64,000 nucleotides of DNA from Escarpia spicata (taxonomy: Eukaryota > Annelida > Polychaeta > Sabellida > Siboglinidae), in the NCBI GenBank assembly GCA_963995525.1, contig OZ023213.1, forward strand, positions 21,751,921 to 21,815,920. The letters run 5' to 3'. The position numbers and the translations under genes were made by a program. Shown one piece after another: positions 46,901-61,000 of this stretch; position 1 is the first letter of the stretch, and each line of letters opens with the position of its first letter. The notes beneath the pieces are model-generated. The model was not told the origin of the DNA. It did not search any database and saw only the letters and a program-made list of their open reading frames with translations.

Positions 46901-48987
46901 GCTGTTGTCAACGGCCTATGCCCCAGGAGGGACGATGGGCACAAGTAAGTAAGTAGCCATCACGTCTAGGAAGAAACACAGTCGAACCTCCGTTTATGGT
47001 CACCTAAGTAATACAGCCACCTCAATATTAAGGTCACAATGGGACAGTCCCAAATTATTTCTATAACAGCAAAGCATAGGAAGTTAGTCTCGCTAATACG
47101 GCCACCTGGCCATTGAGGTCAGTTTGGCCCATTCCCGAGAGTGTCCTTAATAGTGAGGTTCCACTTTACCATCATATCTAGGTGATTTATCATACAGATA
47201 TAGAAACATGTTCAGCTCAGTCAAACACTGGATTTGGTATTATCAAATGAAATATGTTCCAAAATGTTGCTACAATAGACTCGTACAAACTGCAAACACC
47301 AATTTATGTAATGTAATGCATAGTTAGTATGAGAAAAACCTCTTTTAATATAGACAAACTGACCTGTTTTGCATAGGCATAGCATATCGTCTCCGCCACC
47401 CGTTTGCCTTCATCGTAACAGGCCCTGGGGCCTATAGGGTTAACATGACCCCAATAATCCTCAGTCTGCGGATGAACTTCTGGGTCTAAGGGACAAAACA
47501 AGGGTTAATGGTACTCATGCAGGTATCACCTGCTAATAATTATAGCCATAATAATATTTTATATGACATGTCTAAATAAAGGTATACAAAGTTTGGAAAT
47601 TACAGTAGTATTTATACTTTCATTGTCTGCATTTTGTTTCATTTGATTACTTACGGAATGGCTAGTTCTCCTTATTACAATATATCTACATGATAATTAC
47701 ATATTTCAGAAAATTAATACTATGTCCAAATTAAATATGATTATGAATGAGTCTGATTATGTATGTTGTTCATATACAAAATTCTGTTCCTTCTAAAAAT
47801 TGTTGTGACCGACTAATTTTTACACTTCTACATTACCTAAGCTATTGATCATCCCTCTCGCTCTTTAATAGCAGTCATATTTCACAAATAACCAGAAATA
47901 ATAAATTTTTCAATGATTTAAACTGAAGTACACATTATTTTATTAAACCGACAGGCCATATTTCTTAATCTATTCACACACTACAGACATGAACACCAAC
48001 AAAACTAGTGTGCAATGGGCTAAATCAAAGGTAGAATTAACTCTAATTAATCAAATTAATTAATAAAATAAAATGTTCTCCATTAAAAACACTCGAGTAG
48101 ATCTAGTGGCAATAATCTGAAGACAAATATTTAACCATTCTTGATGAACATAAGCATCTTGCTCATTTCTATATTTTGTTTACAACCAGCAAAAAAGGGT
48201 GAAACAAATGAGATGACTTACCGCCATAAACTTCAGAAGTCGACGCCATTAACAGCTTTGCTCTCAGCCGCTTCGCCATCCCTGGAACATGTGTTGATAA
48301 TGTTATCACAAAGGTCTTTAAGGTCTCAACATTGATAACATCTCTGTGGATAATGGAGAACAACAATTAAAGGTGACTGTGGCTGTTTTTACCATTTATA
48401 GCTGGACAATATATAATCTATTTGATTTAGAGGCAGCTTTAACCAATAGATATTAATAGGTGTATTATCTCACCACGCAATGCTGGGGTAATGCAGCTGG
48501 CTGAACGAATAAATTATTTATCACCTGTTTTATTCCTGAATAAATGGACACCTAGAAGTGTTTAAAACTGCATGTCCTTACCGAGCATGTTAATTGTTCC
48601 CATCGTGTTAGTCTTGATGGTTTTGATGGGGTTATACATGTAGTTCTTAGGTGACGCTGGCGATGCCAGATGGTAGATCTCATCCACTGTGGGCAAGGAA
48701 AAATGACATCATCAAAAGCCAATTAAAATACAGTAAAGGTTACAAAGTGCATTTGGTTGTCACTGATACCACAAGAGCCAAGGTGTCAACAACAACAAGG
48801 ACATAAACTCTGCTGGTTTGGCCAAGGCATTTATCACAACACCATCTCAAAACTATCATGCAAGGCACCCTAGAGGGCAAGTGAAGACGGGGATTCCAGA
48901 AGAACCACACGAAGGATGACATCATGGAATGGACCAGTCTACCACTACAGACCCTGCTGAGTGGACAGACAGACAGACAGACAGGCA

Positions 48988-49056
<69 letters not shown>

Positions 49057-52000
49057 TCAGACACACACACGCATGCATTTATGCACATACACATGTATAC
49101 ACACACAAGCGCACATTGCACACACACACACATGTGCGCACGCACAATACTACACATGCACGCATGCACAATGCACATATACATACACACACACACACAC
49201 ACTTTATTTGAACACTAGCTCAGCAATTACAACTTTTTAGCCTGCAGTATGATTTCCTGTTCACTAGTTAAGTAACTCATCTAGACAATACATTCCAGAA
49301 TTTGTTGTTCTCGACACATTTCACAAAAACGTATTAAACCTCTCTAGTATCATCGGAGACATACTGACATCTGCTTTATAATAATATCACCAGACAAACT
49401 TACATTTCATGGACCAAATTTGATACCTAGCAATAACTGAGACAACAAACTTTACCTTAGAACAATGTTTACCATGAGACCATTGTGACTACTGTTCAGT
49501 TTTACTTCACATTTCAGTGTAATAAACCAATATTTTATTGGAATTATTTATGTGGTTGGAGAAGAAAATGAATGCCCACCTTCAACGTATAGAGGGTTGA
49601 CTACGTCATGATTAAGCAGCTCAAAATTCTCGTGCCCGAACCAGTGCTCGACGTTACGTTTACGGCCAGTGAAGAAGTTGTCTGCTACGGTCACTTCATG
49701 TCCCTCCATCATCAACCGGTCAACCAGGTGGGACCCAACAAATCCAGCCCCGCCCGTTATCTGACAGAACAAAAATGGCAAAAAAACCATTATCCACAGT
49801 AAAGATGGTATTGAGTTACAAAATGGCATGTTGTACTTTTTGGATTCCACAGATCAAAAGCTTTAAAATGATACCTGGTTTGTTTAAATATCTTCAGTAG
49901 TTTTTGATTTACTGCTATAATTTAAGCAAACTTAGAAAATGACGTTTCGGGAAATGAAGCCATTTTGACTCGAATTGTCTCCTGTTTTTAATTCCTAGGT
50001 TTGCAAATGCATGTATTTTATTTGGGTTTTTTTTTTGCGGAAGGTAAACTGGACATCGAAACATGCGATTCTGTCAAAATCAGACTTTTTTGGCCTGTGT
50101 TACTTAAGGCCTGGTTCGCTGACGCGGGTCACTTATACAAATTACTCACATTGGATATAGAGAATCTGCAACGAACCTCTTCATTTAGACTTAAATATTC
50201 CTAAATCTAGTAATACTGAAGTGTGATGAAACGGACCACTTACTAGTATTCGCTTTCTGTCTTTATACGAGAGAAATTTCACTTCTGGGAAATGCTTCTT
50301 TCTGTAAAGAAAACAGAAACAACATGTGAGTGGGTGGGTGACTGGGTGGGTTGTTGACTGGGTGGGTGGGTGACTGGGTGGGTGGGTGACTGGGTGGGTG
50401 GGTGTGGGTGGGTGACTGGGTGGGTTGTTGACTGGGTGGGTGGGTGTGTGTGAGTGAGTGGGTAGGTGAGTGAGTGAGTGAGTGAGTGAGTGAGTGAGTG
50501 AGTGAGTGAGTGAGTGAGTGAGTGAGTGAGTGAGTGAGTGAGTGAGTGAGTGAGTGAGTGAGTGAGTGAGTGAGTGAGTGAGTGAGTGAGTGAGTGAGTG
50601 AGTGAGTGAGTGAGTGAGTGAGTGAGTGAGTGAGTGAGTGTAATTTATTTCCAACAATACAAAATACACTATTTGCAACGTGTAACCAGTAAATGTGACC
50701 AGCCATTCCCAAATAAGATGCTTCTCGCTGAGTTTCCACCATGAAATGATCCGGACTAGATCAATCTCTTACGTGTTACTTGTGTAAATGATATAACTGT
50801 TACCCAAATGTGTTTATTTTGATGTTTTTGACACATATAAATTTGTCTTAATTGCTGGCAATGTTTCAAGCTACCTCCAATAATGAGAACACAAGAACCA
50901 ACGCAATGGATCACTGACCCGACTTCTAACACTGGTCATGTGTTGAGCATGTTTGTATCGTATATCACTACACTAAGCTACCTCCAATAATGAGAACACA
51001 AGAACCAACGCAATGGATCACTGACCCGACTCTAACACTGGTCATGTGTTGAGCATGTTTGTATCGTATATCACTACACTAAGCTACCTCCAATAATGAG
51101 AACACAAGAACCAACGCAATGGATCCTGACCCGACTCTAACACTGGTCATGTGTTGAGCATGTTTGTATCGTATATCACTACACTGAGCTACCTCCAATA
51201 ATGAGAACACGAGAACCAACGCAATGGATCCTGACCCGACTCTAACACTGGTCATGTGTTGAGCATGTTTGTATCGTATATCACTACACTGAGCTACCTC
51301 CAATAATGAGAACACTAGAACCAACGCAATGGATCCTGACCCGACTCTAACACTGGTCATGTGTTGAGCATGTTTGTATCGTATATCACTACACTAAGCT
51401 ACCTCCAATAATGAGAACACGAGAACCAACGCAATGGATCCTGACCCGACTCTAACACTGGTCATGTGTTGAGCATGTTTGTATCGTATATCACTACACT
51501 GAGCTACCTCCAATAATGAGAACACTAGAACCAACGCAATGGATCCTGACCCGACTTCTAACACTGGTCATGTGTTGAGCATATTTGTATCGTATATCAC
51601 TACACTAAGCTACCTCCAATAATGAGAACACGAGCACCAACGCAATGGATCCTGACCCGACTCTAACACTGGTCATGTGTTGAGCATGTTTGTATCGTAT
51701 ATCACTACACTGAGCTACCTCCAATAATGAGAACACAAGAACCAACGCAATGGATCCTGACCCGACTCTAACACTGGTCATGTGTTGAGCATGTTTGTAT
51801 CGTATATCACTACACTGAGCTACCTCCAATAATGAGAACACAAGAACCAACGCAATGGATCCTGACCCGACTCTAACACTGGTCATGTGTTGAGCATGTT
51901 TGTATCGTATATCACTACACTGAGCTACCTCCAATAATGAGAACACGAGAACCAACGCAATGGATCCTGACCCGACTTCTAACACTGGTCATGTGTTGAG

Positions 52001-55000
52001 CATGTTTGTATCGTATATCACTACACTGAGCTACCTCCAATAATGAGAACACTAGAACCAACGCAATGGATCCTGACCCGACTTCTAACACTGGTCATGT
52101 GTTGAGCATGTTTGTATCGTATATCACTACACTAAGCTACCTCCAATAATGAGAACACGAGAACCAACGCAATGGATCCTGACCCGACTTCTAACACTGG
52201 TCATGTGTTGAGCATGTTTGTATCGTATATCACTACACTGAGCTACCTCCAATAATGAGAACACAAGAACCAACGCTATGGATCACTGACCCGACTTCTA
52301 ACACTGGTCATGTGTTGAGCATGTTTGTATCGTATATCACTACACTGAGCTACCTCCAATAATGAGAACACTAGAACCAACGCAATGGATCACTGACCCG
52401 TCTCTAACACTGGTCATGTGTTGAGCATGTTTGTATCGTATATCACTACACTGAGCTACCTCCAATAATGAGAACACTAGAACCAACGCAATGGATCACT
52501 GACCCGACTCTAACACTGGTCATGTGTTGAGCATGTTTGTATCGTATATCACTACACTGAGCTACCTCCAATAATGAGAACACGAGAACCAACGCAATGG
52601 ATCCTGACCCGACTCTAACACTGGTCATGTGTTGAGCATGTTTGTATCGTATATCACTACACTGAGCTACCTCCAATAATGAGAACACGAGAACCAACGC
52701 AATGGATCCTGACCCGACTTCTAACACTGGTCATGTGTTGAGCATGTTTGTATCGTATATCACTACACTGAGCTACCTCCAATAATGAGAACACGAGAAC
52801 CAACGCAATGGATCCTGACCCGACTTCTAACACTGGTCATGTGTTGAGCATGTTTGTATCGTATATCACTACACTCAGCTACCTCCAATAATGAGAACAC
52901 AAGAACCAACGCAATGGATCACTGACCCGACTCTAACACTGGTCATGTGTTGAGCATGTTTGTATCGTATATCACTACACTGAGCTACCTCCAATAATGA
53001 GAACACTAGAACCAACGCAATGGATCACTGACCCGACTCTAACACTGGTCATGTGTTGAGCATGTTTGTATCGTATATCACTACACTGAGCTACCTCCAA
53101 TAATGAGAACACGAGAACCAACGCAATGGATCACTGACCCGACTCTAACACTGGTCATGTGTTGAGCATGTTTGTATCGTATATCACTACACTGAGCTAC
53201 CTCCAATAATGAGAACACGAGAACCAACGCAATGGATCACTGACCCGACTCTAACACTGGTCATGTGTTGAGCATGTTTGTATCGTATATCACTACACTG
53301 AGCTACCTCCAATAATGAGAACACTAGAACCAACGAAATGGATCACTGACCCGACTCTAACACTGGTCATGTGTTGAGCATGTTTGTATCGTATATCACT
53401 ACACTGAGCTACCTCCAATAATGAGAACACGAGAACCAACGCAATGGATCCTGACCCGACTCTAACACTGGTCATGTGTTGAGCATGTTTGTATCGTATA
53501 CCACTACACTGAGCTACCTCCAATAATGAGAACACAAGAACCAACGCAATGGATCCTGACCCGACTCTAACACTGGTCATGTGTTGAGCATGTTTATATC
53601 GTATATCACTACACTGAGCTACCTCCAATAATGAGAACACAAGAACCAACGCAATGGATCCTGACCCGACTCTAACACTGGTCATGTGTTGAGCATGTTT
53701 ATATCGTATATCACTACACTGAGCTACCTCCAATAATGAGAACACGAGAACCAACGCAATGGATCCTGACCCGACTTCTAACACTGGTCATGTGTTGAGC
53801 ATGTTTGTATCGTATATCACTACACTAAGCTACCTCCAATAATGAGAACACGAGAACCAACGCAATGGATCCTGACCCGACTCTAACACTGGTCATGTGT
53901 TGAGCATGTTTGTATCGTATATCACTACACTAAGCTACCTCCAATAATGAGAACACAAGAACCAACGCAATGGATCCTGACCCGACTCTAACACTGGTCA
54001 TGTGTTGAGCATGTTTATATCGTATATCACTACACTGAGCTACCTCCAATAATGAGAACACGAGAACCAACGCAATGGATCCTGACCCGACTTCTAACAC
54101 TGGTCATGTGTTGAGCATGTTTGTATCGTATATCACTACACTAAGCTACCTCCAATAATGAGAACACGAGAACCAACGCAATGGATCACTGACCCGACTC
54201 GAACACTGGTCATGTGTTGAGCATGTTTGTATCGTATATCACTACACTGAGCTACCTCCAATAATGAGAACACTAGAACCAACGCAATGGATCACTGACC
54301 CGACTCTAACACTGGTCATGTGTTGAGCATGTTTGTATCGTATATCACTACACTAAGCTACCTCCAATAATGAGAACACAAGAACCAACGCAATGGATCC
54401 TGACCCGACTCTAACACTGGTCATGTGTTGAGCATGTTTGTATCGTATATCACTACACTGAGCTACCTCCAATAATGAGAACACGAGAACCAACGCAATG
54501 GATCCTGACCCGACTCTAACACTGGTCATGTGTTGAGCATGTTTGTATCGTATATCACTACACTGAGCTACCTCCAATAATGAGAACACGAGAACCAACG
54601 CAATGGATCCTGACCCGACTTCTAACACTGGTCATGTGTTGAGCATGTTTGTATCGTATATCACTACACTGAGCTACCTCCAATAATGAGAACACGAGAA
54701 CCAACGCAATGGATCACTGACCCGACTCTAACACTGGTCATGTGTTGAGCATGTTTGTATCGTATATCACTACACTGAGCTACCTCCAATAATGAGAACA
54801 CGAGAACCAACGCAATGGATCACTGACCCGACTCTAACACTGGTCATGTGTTGAGCATGTTTGTATCGTATATCACTACACTGAGCTACCTCCAATAATG
54901 AGAACACAAGAACCAACGCAATGGATCCTGACCCGACTCTAACACTGGTCATGTGTTGAGCATGTTTGTATCATATATCACTACACTAAGCTACCTCCAA

Positions 55001-58000
55001 TAATGAGAACACAAGAACCAACGCAATGGATCCTGACCCGACTCTAACACTGGTCATGTGTTGAGCATGTTTGTATCGTATATCACTACACTGAGCTACC
55101 TCCAATAATGAGAACACGAGAACCAACGCAATGGATCCTGACCCGACTCTAACACTGGTCATGTGTTGAGCATGTTTGTATCGTATATCACTACACTGAG
55201 CTACCTCCAATAATGAGAACACGAGAACCAACGCAATGGATCCTGACCCGACTTCTAACACTGGTCATGTGTTGAGCATGTTTGTATCGTATATCACTAC
55301 ACTGAGCTACCTCCAATAATGAGAACACAAGAACCAACGCAATGGATCCTGACCCGACTCTAACACTGGTCATGTGTTGAGCATGTTTGTATCGTATATC
55401 ACTACACTAAGCTACCTCCAATAATGAGAACACAAGAACCAACGCAATGGATCCTGACCCGACTCTAACACTGGTCATGTGTTGAGCATGTTTGTATCGT
55501 ATATCACTACACTGAGCTACCTCCAATAATGAGAACACGAGAACCAACGCAATGGATCCTGACCCGACTCTAACACTGGTCATGTGTTGAGCATGTTTGT
55601 ATCGTATATCACTACACTGAGCTACCTCCAATAATGAGAACACGAGAACCAACGCAATGGATCACTGACCCGACTCTAACACTGGTCATGTGTTGAGCAT
55701 GTTTGTATCGTATATCACTACACTAAGCTACCTCCAATAATGAGAACACTAGAACCAACGCAATGGATCCTGACCCGACTTCTAACACTGGTCATGTGTT
55801 GAGCATGTTTGTATCGTATATCACTACACTGAGCTACCTCCAATAATGAGAACACGAGAACCAACGCAATGGATCCTGACCCGACTCTAACACTGGTCAT
55901 GTGTTGAGCATGTTTGTATCGTATATCACTACACTGAGCTACCTCCAATAATGAGAACACGAGAACCAACGCAATGGATCCTGACCCGACTCTAACACTG
56001 GTCATGTGTTGAGCATGTTTGTATCGTATATCACTACACTAAGCTACCTCCAATAATGAGAACACAAGAACCAACGCAATGGATCCTGACCCGACTCTAA
56101 CACTGGTCATGTGTTGAGCATGTTTGTATCGTATATCACTACACTAAGCTACCTCCAATAATGAGAACACAAGAACCAACGCAATGGATCCTGACCCGAC
56201 TCTAACACTGGTCATGTGTTGAGCATGTTTGTATCGTATATCACTACACTAAGCTACCTCCAATAATGAGAACACAAGAACCAACGCAATGGATCCTGAC
56301 CCGACTCTAACACTGGTCATGTGTTGAGCATGTTTGTATCGTATATCACTACACTGAGCTACCTCCAATAATGAGAACACGAGAACCAACGCAATGGATC
56401 ACTGACCCGACTCTAACACTGGTCATGTGTTGAGCATGTTTGTATCGTATATCACTACACTGAGCTACCTCCAATAATGAGAACACGAGAACCAACGCAA
56501 TGGATCACTGACCCGACTCTAACACTGGTCATGTGTTGAGCATGTTTGTATCGTATATCACTACACTGAGCTACCTCCAATAATGAGAACACTAGAACCA
56601 ACGCAATGGATCACTGACCCGACTCTAACACTGGTCATGTGTTGAGCATGTTTGTATCGTATATCACTACACTGAGCTACCTCCAATAATGAGAACACAA
56701 GAACCAACGCAATGGATCCTGACCCGACTCTAACACTGGTCATGTGTTGAGCATGTTTGTATCGTATATCACTACACTAAGCTACCTCCAATAATGAGAA
56801 CACAAGAACCAACGCAATGGATCCTGACCCGACTCTAACACTGGTCATGTGTTGAGCATGTTTATATCGTATATCACTATACTGAGCTACCTCCAATAAT
56901 GAGAACACTAGAACCAACGCAATGGATCCTGACCCGACTTCTAACACTGGTCATGTGTTGAGCATGTTTGTATCGTATATCACTACACTGAGCTACCTCC
57001 AATAATGAGAACACGAGAACCAACGCAATGGATCACTGACCCGACTCTAACACTGGTCATGTGTTGAGCATGTTTGTATCGTATATCACTACACTGAGCT
57101 ACCTCCAATAATGAGAACACAAGAACCAACGCAATGGATCCTGACCCGACTTCTAACACTGGTCATGTGTTGAGCATGTTTGTATCGTATATCACTACAC
57201 TGAGCTACCTCCAATAATGAGAACACGAGAACCAACGCAATGGATCACTGACCCGACTCTAACACTGGTCATGTGTTGAGCATGTTTGTATCGTATATCA
57301 CTACACTGAGCTACCTCCAATAATGAGAACACAAGAACCAACGCAATGGATCCTGACCCGACTCTAACACTGGTCATGTGTTGAGCATGTTTGTATCGTA
57401 TATCACTACACTGAGCTACCTCCAATAATGAGAACACGAGAACCAACGCAATGGATCACTGACCCGACTCTAACACTGGTCATGTGTTGAGCATGTTTGT
57501 ATCGTATATCACTACACTGAGCTACCTCCAATAATGAGAACACGAGAACCAACGCAATGGATCCTGACCCGACTTCTAACACTGGTCATGTGTTGAGCAT
57601 GTTTGTATCGTATATCACTACACTAAGCTACCTCCAATAATGAGAACACGAGAACCAACGCAATGGATCACTGACCCGACTCTAACACTGGTCATGTGTT
57701 GAGCATGTTTGTATCGTATATCACTACACTGAGCTACCTCCAATAATGAGAACACTAGAACCAACGCAATGGATCACTGACCCGACTCTAACACTGGTCA
57801 TGTGTTGAGCATGTTTGTATCGTATATCACTACACTGAGCTACCTCCAATAATGAGAACACAAGAACCAACGCAGTGGATCCTGACCCGACTCTAACACT
57901 GGTCATGTGTTGAGCATGTTTGTATCGTATATCACTACACTAAGCTACCTCCAATAATGAGAACACAAGAACCAACGCAATGGATCCTGACCCGACTCTA

Positions 58001-61000
58001 ACACTGGTCATGTGTTGAGCATGTTTGTATCGTATATCACTACACTGAGCTACCTCCAATAATGAGAACACGAGAACCAACGCAATGGATCCTGACCCGA
58101 CTCTAACACTGGTCATGTGTTGAGCATGTTTGTATCGTATATCACTACACTGAGCTACCTCCAATAATGAGAACACGAGAACCAACGCAATGGATCACTG
58201 ACCCGACTCTAACACTGGTCATGTGTTGAGCATGTTTGTATCGTATATCACTACACTGAGCTACCTCCAATAATGAGAACACAAGAACCAACGCAATGGA
58301 TCCTGACCCGACTTCTAACACTGGTCATGTGTTGAGCATGTTTGTATCGTATATCACTACACTGAGCTACCTCCAATAATGAGAACACGAGAACCAACGC
58401 AATGGATCACTGACCCGACTCTAACACTGGTCATGTGTTGAGCATGTTTGTATCGTATATCACTACACTGAGCTACCTCCAATAATGAGAACACAAGAAC
58501 CAACGCAATGGATCCTGACCCGACTCTAACACTGGTCATGTGTTGAGCATGTTTGTATCGTATATCACTACACTGAGCTACCTCCAATAATGAGAACACG
58601 AGAACCAACGCAATGGATCACTGACCCGACTCTAACACTGGTCATGTGTTGAGCATGTTTGTATCGTATATCACTACACTGAGCTACCTCCAATAATGAG
58701 AACACGAGAACCAACGCAATGGATCCTGACCCGACTTCTAACACTGGTCATGTGTTGAGCATGTTTGTATCGTATATCACTACACTAAGCTACCTCCAAT
58801 AATGAGAACACTAGAACCAACGCAATGGATCACTGACCCGACTCTAACACTGGTCATGTGTTGAGCATGTTTGTATCGTATATCACTACACTAAGCTACC
58901 TCCAATAATGAGAACACTAGAACCAACGCAATGGATCACTGACCCGACTCTAACACTGGTCATGTGTTGAGCATGTTTGTATCGTATATCACTACACTGA
59001 GCTACCTCCAATAATGAGAACACGAGAACCAACGCAATGGATCACTGACCCGACTCTAACACTGGTCATGTGTTGAGCATGTTTGTATCGTATATCACTA
59101 CACTGAGCTACCTCCAATAATGAGAACACGAGAACCAACGCAATGGATCCTGACCCGACTTCTAACACTGGTCATGTGTTGAGCATGTTTGTATCGTATA
59201 TCACTACACTAAGCTACCTCCAATAATGAGAACACTAGAACCAACGCAATGGATCACTGACCCGACTCTAACACTGGTCATGTGTTGAGCATGTTTGTAT
59301 CGTATATCACTACACTAAGCTACCTCCAATAATGAGAACACTAGAACCAACGCAATGGATCCTGACCCGACTCTAACACTGGTCATGTGTTGAGCATGTT
59401 TGTATCGTATATCACTACACTGAGCTACCTCCAATAATGAGAACACTAGAACCAACGCAATGGATCCTGACCCGACTCTAACACTGGTCATGTGTTGAGC
59501 ATGTTTGTATCGTATATCACTACACTAAGCTACCTCCAATAATGAGAACACTAGAACCAACGCAATGGATCACTGACCCGACTCTAACACTGGTCATGTG
59601 TTGAGCATGTTTGTATCGTATATCACTACACTAAGCTACCTCCAATAATGAGAACACTAGAACCAACGCAATGGATCACTGACCCGACTCTAACACTGGT
59701 CATGTGTTGAGCATGTTTGTATCGTATATCACTACACTGAGCTACCTCCAATAATGAGAACACGAGAACCAACGCAATGGATCACTGACCCGACTCTAAC
59801 ACTGGTCATGTGTTGAGCATGTTTGTATCGTATATCACTACACTAAGCTACCTCCAATAATGAGAACACTAGAACCAACGCAATGGATCCTGACCCGACT
59901 TCTAACACTGGTCATGTGTTGAGCATGTTTGTATCGTATATCACTACACTAAGCTACCTCCAATAATGAGAACACTAGAACCAACGCAATGGATCACTGA
60001 CCCGACTCTAACACTGGTCATGTGTTGAGCATGTTTGTATCGTATATCACTACACTGAGCTACCTCCAATAATGAGAACACTAGAACCAACGCAATGGAT
60101 CCTGACCCGACTTCTAACACTGGTCATGTGTTGAGCATGTTTGTATCGTATATCACTACACTAAGCTACCTCCAATAATGAGAACACTAGAACCAACGCA
60201 ATGGATCACTGACCCGACTCTAACACTGGTCATGTGTTGAGCATGTTTGTATCGTATATCACTACACTAAGCTACCTCCAATAATGAGAACACTAGAACC
60301 AACGCAATGGATCACTGACCCGACTCTAACACTGGTCATGTGTTGAGCATGTTTGTATCGTATATCACTACACTGAGCTACCTCCAATAATGAGAACACG
60401 AGAACCAACGCAATGGATCACTGACCCGACTCTAACACTGGTCATGTGTTGAGCATGTTTGTATCGTATATCACTACACTGAGCTACCTCCAATAATGAG
60501 AACACGAGAACCAACGCAATGGATCCTGACCCGACTTCTAACACTGGTCATGTGTTGAGCATGTTTGTATCGTATATCACTACACTGAGCTACCTCCAAT
60601 AATGAGAACACTAGAACCAACGCAATGGATCACTGACCCGACTCTAACACTGGTCATGTGTTGAGCATGTTTGTATCGTATATCACTACACTGAGCTACC
60701 TCCAATAATGAGAACACGAGAACCAACGCAATGGATCCTGACCCGACTCTAACACTGGTCATGTGTTGAGCATGTTTGTATCGTATATCACTACACTAAG
60801 CTACCTCCAATAATGAGAACACAAGAACCAACGCAATGGATCACTGACCCGACTCTAACACTGGTCATGTGTTGAGCATGTTTGTATCGTATATCGCTAC
60901 ACTAAGCTACCTCCAATAATGAGAACACAAGAACCAACGCAATGGATCCTGACCCGACTCTAACACTGGTCATGTGTTGAGCATGTTTGTATCGTATATC

